Program-made: the position numbers and the translations under genes
Shown: piece after piece, positions 6,024 through 11,635 of the stretch
How the letters are laid out: each line of letters starts with the position of its first letter
How positions within the stretch are numbered: the stretch's first letter is position 1
DNA from: CAYOYK01 sp964408185
GTDB lineage: Bacteria; Bacillota; Clostridia; Christensenellales; Aristaeellaceae
Length of the DNA: 11,635 nucleotides
Assembly: GCA_964408185.1 (NCBI GenBank)
Contig: CAYOYK010000071.1
Span: forward strand, 1 to 11,635
Reading direction: 5' to 3'
The notes under the pieces: model-generated
The model's input: the letters and a program-made list of their open reading frames with translations, nothing else
Database searches by the model: none
Told to the model about the DNA's origin: nothing

Positions 6024-7061
6024 TTAACCGACGGACACCTCAAAGGCGATAAAGCTGTTTTCCAGATAGGTCGTGTACATTTGGTACTTATCGGCGAACT
6101 CCTGCTTGTAGGTCAGGTTGGCCTGATAGAGGTAATCGGCGGTGACGATGTAAACGTCAAAGGAGACGGTGCCGTCCTCGCTCAGGGTTTGCACGGTCAG
6201 GTAGCCAAAATCAGCGTTGATGGCAACGCTCTTTACATTGGGCTGCTGCTCCAGCTTCGCCTTGAGCGAGTCCATGGTATCGGCGGCGTCGTTGGTCTTG
6301 CGCGTAGCAAAGAAGGACGCCTCGCCGCTGGGCAGCTTGCCGTACAGGCCCGATTCGTCGTCGGTGAGCGTATCCTCGTCAAAGAGCGCGGGATACTGCA
6401 CCGAGAAGCCGAGGCTGTTGTTCTCATACTCCATCAGAATGGAGGTAAAGTAATCGGCCATCACGCTTTCCATGCTGATGACGGAGCCGAACGAGAAACT
6501 GATGATCCGATACCCGAACAGGGCGGTATCGTCCGTCTTGAGCAGGAACACGGCGGGCTCGTCCCACTTGGCGGCGAGCTTTTCATCGGCGGTCAAGTCG
6601 CGGTAGGGCTTGGCGGCGTGGTACACCTCGCCGACCACCTGAATGCTGCCCGCCTCCGCGCCCGTATCGGACGCCATGGGGCGGAAGCCCGTATAGCCCT
6701 CCGCGGGGACAAAGCCCTCGGCGGCGGTCACGCCGAAGACGGTGCCCTCGGAGAAGTTACTTTGCAGATATTGCGTCTGCGCGGCCGCGTCCGACGCGGC
6801 GGGCATCTTTGTCGCGGGGATGGCAGAGCCGATGGCAAACAGCGCGCCCGCCATCTCTTGGCTCATGGGGAAATCCGGCGACAGGGTGGCCAGACCGTCG
6901 TCCAGCTGCGAGGCAGCCGAGCAGACCAGATCCAGCAGGGGATATACGCTTTCCAGCTCGGTTTGCAAATCTTCCGCCAGCGCGGCGGGAACGGTCAGCA
7001 TCAGGCAGAGCGCCAGAACGCAGCTCAACAGCTTGCCAAGACCCTTTTGTAGCTTATCCAT
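6024..7061 (-). CDS. Secreted protein of unknown function (possible C-terminal PsbP/Mog1-like fold)
   Basis: I do not recognise a named family for this 345-residue protein. It has a clear signal peptide: a basic MDKLQKGLGKLL start, a hydrophobic core and the cleavage motif ALA before Glu30. No lipobox cysteine or further membrane segment is apparent, so it should be released or wall-associated. The acidic mature protein seems to have two parts: an Ala-rich N-terminal half, and a C-terminal domain with NNSLGFSVQYPALF, DVYIVTADYLYQANLTY and a closing YLENSFIAFEV. That pattern recalls PsbP/Mog1-like domains of bacterial lipoproteins, where GFSFQYP near the start and a final Ser-Phe strand are common; this is inference. 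The ATG at 7061 is chosen because AGGAGG lies 6 bases upstream; the ATG at 7067 directly abuts the Shine-Dalgarno. Its operon partner is the DUF3298 lipoprotein, suggesting a shared envelope role. Confidence 0.7.
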   Translation of the reverse strand: MDKLQKGLGKLLSCVLALCLMLTVPAALAEDLQTELESVYPLLDLVCSAASQLDDGLATLSPDFPMSQEMAGALFAIGSAIPATKMPAASDAAAQTQYLQSNFSEGTVFGVTAAEGFVPAEGYTGFRPMASDTGAEAGSIQVVGEVYHAAKPYRDLTADEKLAAKWDEPAVFLLKTDDTALFGYRIISFSFGSVISMESVMADYFTSILMEYENNSLGFSVQYPALFDEDTLTDDESGLYGKLPSGEASFFATRKTNDAADTMDSLKAKLEQQPNVKSVAINADFGYLTVQTLSEDGTVSFDVYIVTADYLYQANLTYKQEFADKYQMYTTYLENSFIAFEVSVG

Positions 7062-7101
7062 AGTCATCCTCCTATGATCGGCGGCGTACGGGGCCGCTGA
7101 T

Positions 7102-7117
7102 TACCAAACGTTTGGCA
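7102..7117. promoter_or_regulatory. LacI-family-like palindrome upstream of the secreted-protein operon
   Basis: On the minus strand the site reads TGCCAAACGTTTGGTA: a perfect 12-bp palindrome CCAAACGTTTGG with a central CG, extended imperfectly on both sides (TG/TA). Operators of the LacI/GalR family commonly have this even-length, CG-centred form with AAACGTTT in the middle. It lies in the 65-bp gap between the flavoprotein stop and the secreted-protein start, about 40 bp upstream of that start. I could not identify a -35/-10 pair around it. It has no U tract and is not a terminator. An alternative is an RNA hairpin with outer CGCTG/CAGCG pairing. Confidence 0.35.
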
Positions 7118-7126
7118 GCGCCGGAT

Positions 7127-7993
7127 TCATCCACGCGCCGCGGCCTGCACCGCAATATATTCCGCGGCCGATATCGCCGCAATGTTGCCCTCGCCGACGG
7201 CCTTGGCTACCTGCAAGGGCTGGCCGGTGCAATCCCCGGCGGCAAAAACGCCGGGTACGCTGGTGCGCATCAGCCTGTCCACCGCAATGAAAGCGCCCTC
7301 GGTGGTCAGACCCGGCAGCAGCATGTCCAGCGGCATGGCCGCGCGGAACACAAACACTCCGTCATAGGAGCGGCGCTGGCTGTCGGTCTGCACGGTGATG
7401 AGGCGGCCGTCGCGCACCAGACGGCGCGGGGTCTCCTCCACAAGCTGAACGGAGGCCGGCAGCGCGGACAGCTCGTGCTTTTTGAGCGGGAAATAATCCA
7501 CGGAGCCCGCCAGCGTGGATAAAAACTCGGTCTCTCTGACACCTTGAGCGCCCGTGGACAGCGCCGCGACGCGCTTGCCGCGGTACAGCATGCCGTCGCA
7601 GGTGGCGCAATAGCTCACGCCCTGCCCGACAAGCTCCTGCTCGCCCTCCAGCAGCACGGGGCGAGCCGCGCCCATCGCCAGCACCACCGAGCGCGCCTCC
7701 AGAACGTCGTTCTCCACCAGCAGCATAAACGCGCCGTCGCTTGGCATGATCTGCCGGGCCAGCCCGACGCGATGCTCCGCTCCGAGCTGGAGCGCCTGCT
7801 GCTCAAAGCCGTTCAGCAGCGCCCTGCCGGATACGCCCGGCAGGCCGGGGTAATTCTCAATGCGCTCGGTGCGGTACAGAAAGCCTGTATCGGTTTGGGG
7901 CGCGATGACAACAGCCTGCATATCGCGCATGCGGGCGGTGATGGCGCAGCTCCAGCCCGCCGGGCCTCGACCTATGATCGCCAGATCGTACAT
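7127..7993 (-). CDS. Thioredoxin reductase-like flavoprotein lacking the NADPH motif (FFTR-like)
   Basis: A 288-residue flavoprotein of the thioredoxin reductase superfamily. It shows the N-terminal FAD dinucleotide motif DLAIIGRGPAG at 3-13, the redox-active CATC at 129-132 (Cys129, Cys132) followed by DG, and the second FAD motif VPGVFAAGDC at 246-255 with the family's PLQVAKAVGEGNIAA. NADPH-dependent enzymes carry GGGxSA right after the CxxC region and an HRR basic motif for the 2'-phosphate. Here the equivalent stretch reads VAALSTGAQGVRETEF (142-157) and no HRR is present, only FPLKKHE. This resembles the pyridine-nucleotide-independent ferredoxin-linked reductases (FFTR) known from Clostridium, so electrons may come from ferredoxin. 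The start at 7993 follows GGAGG by 5 bases and gives MYDLAIIG; longer in-frame starts to 8041 would run into the promoter. It appears monocistronic from 8023-8051, and no thioredoxin gene is nearby. Confidence 0.85.
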   Translation of the reverse strand: MYDLAIIGRGPAGWSCAITARMRDMQAVVIAPQTDTGFLYRTERIENYPGLPGVSGRALLNGFEQQALQLGAEHRVGLARQIMPSDGAFMLLVENDVLEARSVVLAMGAARPVLLEGEQELVGQGVSYCATCDGMLYRGKRVAALSTGAQGVRETEFLSTLAGSVDYFPLKKHELSALPASVQLVEETPRRLVRDGRLITVQTDSQRRSYDGVFVFRAAMPLDMLLPGLTTEGAFIAVDRLMRTSVPGVFAAGDCTGQPLQVAKAVGEGNIAAISAAEYIAVQAAARG

Positions 7994-8022
7994 AAGCACC
8001 TCCGTCGCAAACTTTCCCATAT

Positions 8023-8051
8023 AGTGTAACAGAAAAGACACGATTATTCAA
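8023..8051 (-). promoter_or_regulatory. Promoter of the FFTR-like gene
   Basis: On the minus strand, -35 TTGAAT (8046-8051), a 17-base spacer and -10 TACACT (8023-8028), with TGT directly before the -10 (extended -10). Both hexamers match 4 of 6 consensus bases. The -10 lies 29 bp upstream of the start codon. It is back to back with the plus-strand promoter near 8104. Confidence 0.7.
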
Positions 8052-8080
8052 CTAATATGTAAGGTTTATCCGCGCCGGAC

Positions 8081-8109
8081 TGTAAATCTTTTGCCAAAGG
8101 TTGTATAAT
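8081..8109 (+). promoter_or_regulatory. Promoter of the DUF5131 gene
   Basis: A perfect -10 TATAAT at 8104-8109 is preceded at 17-base spacing by a poor -35 (TGTAAA, 8081-8086). The expected transcription start is near 8116, inside a run of seven G at 8114-8120, which leaves a leader of only about 14 nucleotides before the ATG at 8130. Confidence 0.6.
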
Positions 8110-8129
8110 CAGCGGGGGGGTGGAGCGCC

Positions 8130-8858
8130 ATGTCGGAGTGGAACCCGTGGCACGGCTGTCACAAATACAGCGCGGGCTGTATGCATTGCTATGTATACCG
8201 CCGGGACGGCAAGTACGAGCTGGACGCCTCGCAGGTACGCAAGAATCAGGCGTTTGACCTTCCGCTCCGCAGGGGCAGAGACGGCGAGTACAAGCTCAAA
8301 CCGCCGGAGACCGTGTTCACCTGCTTTACCAGCGACTTTCTGCTGGAGGACGCGGACGCGTGGAGGCCGGAGGCTTGGCGCATGATGAGGCAGCGCTCCG
8401 ACCTGCGGTTCTTCTTCATCACCAAGCGGATCTTGCGCTTCCGGGAGGTCATGCCGCCGGATTGGGGCGACGGCTACGAGAACGTATCGATCGGCGTGAC
8501 CTGCGAAAACCAAGAGAAGGCCGACGAGCGTCTGCCGGTTTTCCTCGCGCTGCCCATCCGCCGCAAGACGATTATCTGCGAGCCTATGCTGACCGCCATC
8601 GATTTGGAGCGGTACCTTGGCGCGGATATCGAGCAGGTCGTCGCCGGGGGCGAGAGCGGGGAGGACGCGCGGCTGATGCGCTTCGCGTGGGTGCAAAGCC
8701 TGCGGGCGCAATGCCAGCGGCAGGGGGTGGCCTTCCACTTTAAGCAAACAGGCGCCCGCTTTGAAAAAGACGGGCGCGTGTACCGCATCCATCGGTACGA
8801 CCAGATGAAGCAAGCCGCGCGGGCCCGTATGGATTATCGTCCGGGCCCGGCGGAATAA
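8130..8858 (+). CDS. Gp37/Gp68 family (DUF5131) three-cysteine protein
   Basis: A 242-residue protein of the phage Gp37/Gp68 family (DUF5131). The N-terminal signature is WNPWHGC...GCMHCY with Cys10, Cys17 and Cys20 (C-x6-C-x2-C), a likely iron-sulfur cluster site. The family is considered radical-SAM-like and is the usual genomic partner of three-Cys-motif partner proteins (TcmP). Further family landmarks are FTCFTSDFLLEDAD (about 64-76), FFFITKR (about 93-99), ENVSIGVTCENQEKADERLP, and VVAGGESGEDARLM followed by HFKQTG near residue 207. The biological function is unknown. It is the only plus-strand gene, it is divergent from the FFTR-like gene, and no TcmP-like gene is seen. The start is supported by GGAG 4 bases upstream of the ATG and by the conserved N-terminus. 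It converges on the SSB-like gene with only 5 bp between stop codons. Confidence 0.88.
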   Translation: MSEWNPWHGCHKYSAGCMHCYVYRRDGKYELDASQVRKNQAFDLPLRRGRDGEYKLKPPETVFTCFTSDFLLEDADAWRPEAWRMMRQRSDLRFFFITKRILRFREVMPPDWGDGYENVSIGVTCENQEKADERLPVFLALPIRRKTIICEPMLTAIDLERYLGADIEQVVAGGESGEDARLMRFAWVQSLRAQCQRQGVAFHFKQTGARFEKDGRVYRIHRYDQMKQAARARMDYRPGPAE

Positions 8859-8863
8859 GCGGC

Positions 8864-9544
8864 TTATATTCGATCGCCGGACATACTATGGTAGAGCGTC
8901 TGCGGCTGCATGGCGGACAGCGCGGGCTTCATTTCCTCCTTATAAGGAGAAAGACGGCTCACGGAGACCTCGTAGGCCACCTTGCTCAGCACGGTGCCGT
9001 CCGGCTGCTGCTTTTGATAGTTGCGGCTCTGAAAGCGCCCGATCAGCTGCACCTTGTCGCCGACCTTCAGGTTGGCCGCGTAGCGCGCCGTGCGGCCCCA
9101 TGTGATGCAGGGGATGTAATCGCTCTTGCCGTAGGAGCGGTTGACGGCCAGCATCAGATCGGCGATTTCCCGGCCAAACGGCGTGGTGCGGTAGGAGGGC
9201 GGCTTGCACAGCGCGCCGCTGAGCTGCACGAGGTTTGGGTTCTGCTCGGCGGAGGTCGGCGTGACCCGCTGGGCGAACGCCGTAATCAACAGCTTGCCCG
9301 CGCCGTCTATGACCTTGTTGTAGCTGCGCAGCTGCCCGTCCAAGCACAGCTCCATGCCCACGGAGATGGGCGCGTTGACCAGCAGCCGCTCGCTGAGCGT
9401 AATGGGCAGATAGTCCTCCGCGCCGGATAGCCTCGGCACGGAGAGCGTGGTGGTGTAAAACTGTTCGCCAAAGAGCTCGTGTCCGAATTGCAGGCTTTCA
9501 CATACGCGTCCTTGTAGATGGATGATGTTTCCGGTTTCTTCCAT
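8864..9544 (-). CDS. Tandem OB-fold single-stranded DNA-binding-like protein
   Basis: A 226-residue protein that looks like two OB-fold units in series. The first (about 1-95) contains NIIHLQGRV, FGEQFYTTTLSVPRLSGAED, LPITLSERLL and GQLRSYN. The second (about 103-205) contains VQLSGALCKPPSYRTTPFGREIADLMLAVNRSYGKSDYIPCITWG, then KVQLIGRFQSRNY and YEVSVSRLS, which is the classic SSB/PriB pattern (GxL-x-PP-x-TP-G...AVNR...WG...GRxQSR). Proteins of this layout are annotated as single-stranded DNA-binding in Clostridia. The acidic DDDIPF-type tail of replicative SSB is missing, so this is probably an accessory protein and not the main SSB. The start at 9544 follows GAGG; in-frame starts further upstream lie inside the deacetylase gene. 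It begins 10 bp after the deacetylase stop, indicating co-transcription. No U-tract terminator follows its stop. Confidence 0.8.
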   Translation of the reverse strand: MEETGNIIHLQGRVCESLQFGHELFGEQFYTTTLSVPRLSGAEDYLPITLSERLLVNAPISVGMELCLDGQLRSYNKVIDGAGKLLITAFAQRVTPTSAEQNPNLVQLSGALCKPPSYRTTPFGREIADLMLAVNRSYGKSDYIPCITWGRTARYAANLKVGDKVQLIGRFQSRNYQKQQPDGTVLSKVAYEVSVSRLSPYKEEMKPALSAMQPQTLYHSMSGDRI

Positions 9545-9554
9545 GTCGCTCACC

Positions 9555-10463
9555 TCATTGCTTTGGAATGCTTGTAGGCTGGGGATGCTGTTTCCCCTGC
9601 ACGTCGATGGTGTAGTCCCCGGCCAGCAGGAGCTGCCCGACGGGGATGATTTGGTAGCCAAGGCCCTGATAGTGCTCAAGGATCGTGGGCAGCGCGTTGA
9701 GGATATCGTTCGAGTCGTTATGGAACAGCACGATATCGCCGCAGTCCACCCGGTACGTGCATTGCTTGATGAGATCGGCCGTGCCGCGATCCTTCCAATC
9801 CAGCGAGTCGATAGACCACTGCACGCATTCGTAGCCCTCCGCGCGGCTGACCAGCACCACCCGGTCGTTGTACTCTCCGTATGGCGGACGGAACAGCGTA
9901 GGCCTTACGCCGGTTAGGGTTTCCACTTTGTCGCCCATCATGCGCAACTCATCGCAGATTTGCTGCTCGCTTAGCTTGCTCATGTGCGCGTGGCTGTTTG
10001 AGTGGTTGCCGATCTCGTGCCCGCGCGCGGCGATCTCCCGCACCAGCTCCGGGTATTTGTCCACCCAGATGCCCACCAGAAAGAATGTCGTTTTGACCTG
10101 ATGCTCGTCCAGAATGTCCAGAATGGCGAGCGTCTTATCGCCGCCCCAAGACGCGTCAAAGCTGATGGCCAACACCTTGTCGGCCCGCTCCACGCAGTAC
10201 ACGGGCAGCTCGCGCTTTTTGGCCAGCACCGTGGCGGCAGGCTCGCTCAGGCCGATCAGATACGCGGCGCCGAGGCACAGCAGAAGCAGCGCGATGGCCG
10301 CTTGCGCGATGCGCCTGCGCAGGCTGGCGCGCCCAAACGCCTGCCGCAGCCACTCGACCGCGCGCCGCGCGACGGAGGGCCTTGCCGCCGGGGGCGCGCT
10401 CGCGCTGGGGGGCGCCGCAAGCGGCGAGCCGTGCGGACGGATACGGAACGGCTTGTTGCTCAT
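9555..10463 (-). CDS. Membrane-anchored polysaccharide deacetylase (NodB domain, PdaB-like)
   Basis: A 302-residue protein with a cytoplasmic, Pro/Ala/Arg-rich N-terminus (1-51), a single membrane segment (about 52-71) and an extracytoplasmic NodB domain, hence probably an N-in/C-out anchored enzyme. NodB enzymes remove acetyl groups from peptidoglycan or other N-acetylated glycans. The motifs are: motif 1 SFDASWGG at 101-108; motif 2 HSNSH with His154 and His158; motif 3 RPPY at 192-195; motif 4 DSLDWKD at 219-225; and motif 5 VLFHND at 245-250. In motif 1 the usual second aspartate (TFDD) is replaced by Ala104. The FDxSWG form is shared with the sporulation protein PdaB, so this may be a divergent or weakly active subfamily. 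The ATG at 10463 follows AAGGAGG by 7 bases. It is followed 10 bp later by the SSB-like gene. No clear promoter was found in the 90 bp upstream. Confidence 0.9.
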   Translation of the reverse strand: MSNKPFRIRPHGSPLAAPPSASAPPAARPSVARRAVEWLRQAFGRASLRRRIAQAAIALLLLCLGAAYLIGLSEPAATVLAKKRELPVYCVERADKVLAISFDASWGGDKTLAILDILDEHQVKTTFFLVGIWVDKYPELVREIAARGHEIGNHSNSHAHMSKLSEQQICDELRMMGDKVETLTGVRPTLFRPPYGEYNDRVVLVSRAEGYECVQWSIDSLDWKDRGTADLIKQCTYRVDCGDIVLFHNDSNDILNALPTILEHYQGLGYQIIPVGQLLLAGDYTIDVQGKQHPQPTSIPKQ

Positions 10464-10554
10464 ATTTTTTCCTCCTTCTTCATCATCCTATGAGGCTTGC
10501 AACGCGCCTATGTCCGCGCGCGACAGGATGCGCGCAAAGAAGTGGATAAAACAA

Positions 10555-10601
10555 AAAGCCTGTTCTTCTTCGACAGGTTCATGTCGAGAAAAACAGGCTT
10601 T
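10555..10601 (-). terminator. Rho-independent terminator of degV
   Basis: The arms AAAGCCTGTT (10555-10564) and AACAGGCTTT (10592-10601) pair over 10 bp, and an inner stem TTCGACA/TGTCGAG adds 7 more pairs (one G-T) with small mismatches between. On the minus strand the stem runs into TTTTTGTTTT (10557 down to 10548). It begins 22 bp after the degV stop codon, separating it from the deacetylase gene. Confidence 0.88.
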
Positions 10602-10623
10602 GTAGGGTGCGTTTGGCGCGGCG

Positions 10624-11502
10624 CTACTCCCGCTGGCCCACGTAGAACAGCGCCAGCGTGCCCTGCCCCGTGTGCGTGCCAATGATCGGGCTGATGGTGT
10701 GAATGAGGATTTCCTTTACGCCAAGCTCCTCCTTGATCTTGTTGGCGAGCCACTGCGCGTCCTCGATGCAGTCCGCGTGGCTGATGAACACCGTCTGCCC
10801 GGCGATGTGATCGGCGGTCGTTTCGGCCTTTTCCAGCAGTGTTTTCATGGAGCGCTTGCGGCCCTGCACCTTCTCCATGGGAATCAGGCGGCCCTTCATG
10901 TCCACATCCAGCACGGGCTTGATTTTAAGCATGGTGCCAAACGCCGCACTGGTCGCCGATACGCGCCCGCCGCGCTTGAGGTACATCAGGTCGTTCACGG
11001 TGAACCAATGCACCATGCGGGTGCGGTTTTCTTTGGCCCACGCGACGGTCGCGTCAAAATCCATGCCCTCGCCGCGTCGGCACAGCACATGGTGTACCAG
11101 CAGTCCCTCGCCCAGCGAGGCGCACAGGGAATCCAGCGCATAGGCCTTGCGCTCCGGGTATTTGCCGCGCAGCTCCTCCACCGCCAGTCGGCAGGCCTCG
11201 TAGGAGCCGCTCAGCGCGCTGCTGAACGGGATGGCCAGCACGTCCTCGCCCTGCTCCAGCAGGGGCGAGAGGATATCCGTCCAGCCCTGCTGATTGATCT
11301 GGAAGGTTGTGGAGGTCGCGCCGTTATTGAGCCGCTCATAAAACTGATGCGTGTTTTCATCGGCGGAGGGGTTCAGCGGGTCGATCTCCATCACGGTGCC
11401 GTCGATCTGGTAGCTCATCGGCGCGACGAGGAACCGCTCCTGCTTGCGGATATAGCTTGCCGGTAAATCGCAGCAAGCATCGGTGACGATCCAAAAAGAC
11501 AT
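10624..11502 (-). CDS. DegV family protein (FakB-like fatty-acid-binding protein)
   Basis: A 292-residue DegV protein. Members bind a fatty acid, and the FakB subset presents it to the kinase FakA for phosphorylation during uptake of exogenous fatty acids. Family motifs: TDACCDLP at 7-14 (usually TDSTxDLP), the GATST segment at 61-65, PFSSALSGSYE at 91-101, LDSLCASLGEGLLV at 122-135, DLMYLKRGGRVS at 170-181, and GTHTGQGTLAL at 275-285 with His277. The length matches the family. The ATG at 11502 is chosen because AAAGGAG lies 8 bases upstream and the promoter -10 is at 11540-11545; the longer in-frame start at 11598 would lie upstream of that promoter. It is a single-gene unit with its own promoter and terminator. 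No fakA-like gene is in the window, so the ligand and kinase partner are unknown. Confidence 0.93.
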   Translation of the reverse strand: MSFWIVTDACCDLPASYIRKQERFLVAPMSYQIDGTVMEIDPLNPSADENTHQFYERLNNGATSTTFQINQQGWTDILSPLLEQGEDVLAIPFSSALSGSYEACRLAVEELRGKYPERKAYALDSLCASLGEGLLVHHVLCRRGEGMDFDATVAWAKENRTRMVHWFTVNDLMYLKRGGRVSATSAAFGTMLKIKPVLDVDMKGRLIPMEKVQGRKRSMKTLLEKAETTADHIAGQTVFISHADCIEDAQWLANKIKEELGVKEILIHTISPIIGTHTGQGTLALFYVGQRE

Positions 11503-11539
11503 GGTGTTCACTCCTTTATATGGGATGGGGAACAGGCGT

Positions 11540-11568
11540 ATCATATCAGAAATCGGGCAGGCAGTCAA
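11540..11568 (-). promoter_or_regulatory. Promoter of degV (sigma-A type)
   Basis: On the minus strand, -35 TTGACT (11563-11568, 5 of 6), a 17-base spacer and -10 TATGAT (11540-11545, 5 of 6). The spacing is optimal and the -10 lies 37 bp upstream of the start codon. It also fixes the degV start at 11502. Confidence 0.88.
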
Positions 11569-11635
11569 ATGGGGCTTTTCTGCGCTGTTGAGGTACAATA
11601 GATAAGTGAAAAAAGACAGGCGGCTCCGAAATTGG

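Noticed and set aside
5955..7052. Plus-strand open frame of 365 codons, the longest apart from dnaX.
   Set aside because: It is antisense to the secreted-protein gene, which has a signal peptide, a Shine-Dalgarno and an operon partner. The plus-strand translation is repetitive Gly/Ala/Arg/Leu without recognisable features.
7102..7117. The CG-centred palindrome as a CcpA catabolite-responsive element.
   Set aside because: The cre pattern needs TG five and six bases before the central CG with AA at minus three and two; here the TG is shifted outward by one base and a C takes its place.
8821..8850. Two copies of the self-complementary CGGGCCCG around 8822-8849 as a terminator for the SSB-like gene.
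   Set aside because: It is inside the coding end of the DUF5131 gene and no U tract follows on either strand.
11594..11599. Plus-strand TACAAT near the right edge, a possible divergent promoter for a gene outside the window.
   Set aside because: No -35 is visible at 16-18 bases spacing, and no start codon or ribosome binding site appears before the sequence ends.
1..11635. Search for tRNA or rRNA genes, CRISPR repeats, insertion sequences, att sites or a defence island.
   Set aside because: Nothing consistent with these was seen; the gaps are short and filled by promoters and terminators, and no direct repeats or transposase-like proteins appear.

Overview
The window is a chromosomal segment of a GC-rich, apparently anaerobic member of the Bacillota, most likely class Clostridia. 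The reasons are the strong AGGAGG-type ribosome binding sites, an ATP-type PEP carboxykinase, DegV and RsiV-like (DUF3298) proteins, a PdaB-like polysaccharide deacetylase, a tandem OB-fold SSB-like protein of a kind I associate with Clostridia, and a thioredoxin reductase homologue of the ferredoxin-linked (FFTR) type. Genus-level placement is not possible from this sequence alone. There are no rRNA or tRNA genes, insertion sequences, CRISPR arrays or phage structural genes, so this looks like ordinary core and housekeeping DNA with a few less common proteins.

Twelve of the thirteen genes are on the minus strand. Read in the direction of transcription (right to left), they form short units with recognisable signals. 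(1) degV (10624-11502) has a near-consensus promoter at 11540-11568 and a hairpin terminator at 10555-10601. (2) A membrane-anchored polysaccharide deacetylase (9555-10463) is followed 10 bp later by a tandem-OB SSB-like protein (8864-9544). (3) An FFTR-like flavoprotein (7127-7993) has an extended -10 promoter at 8023-8051. (4) A secreted protein of unknown function (6024-7061) and a DUF3298 lipoprotein (5239-6012) lie 11 bp apart and end at a strong hairpin (5200-5225). (5) exodeoxyribonuclease III, a YfcE-like phosphodiesterase and a PaaI-type thioesterase (5107-3390) are tightly packed, with a consensus promoter (5153-5180) and a perfect terminator (3362-3384). (6) dnaX and ksgA/rsmA (3296-733) have an extended -10 promoter (3328-3357) and a terminator (630-678). 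(7) The first 135 codons of pckA (405-1) run off the left edge; a Rex-like operator lies about 170 bp upstream of its start.

The only plus-strand gene (8130-8858) encodes a three-cysteine Gp37/Gp68 (DUF5131) protein. It is divergent from the FFTR-like gene and convergent with the SSB-like gene.

I found no clearly new multi-gene system. The observations most worth follow-up are the thioredoxin reductase homologue that has kept its redox CxxC and FAD motifs but lost its NADPH-binding signature, the candidate Rex box in front of pckA, the two-OB SSB-like protein co-transcribed with a cell-wall deacetylase, the solitary three-Cys protein, and the unexplained secreted-protein pair with a LacI-type palindrome upstream.
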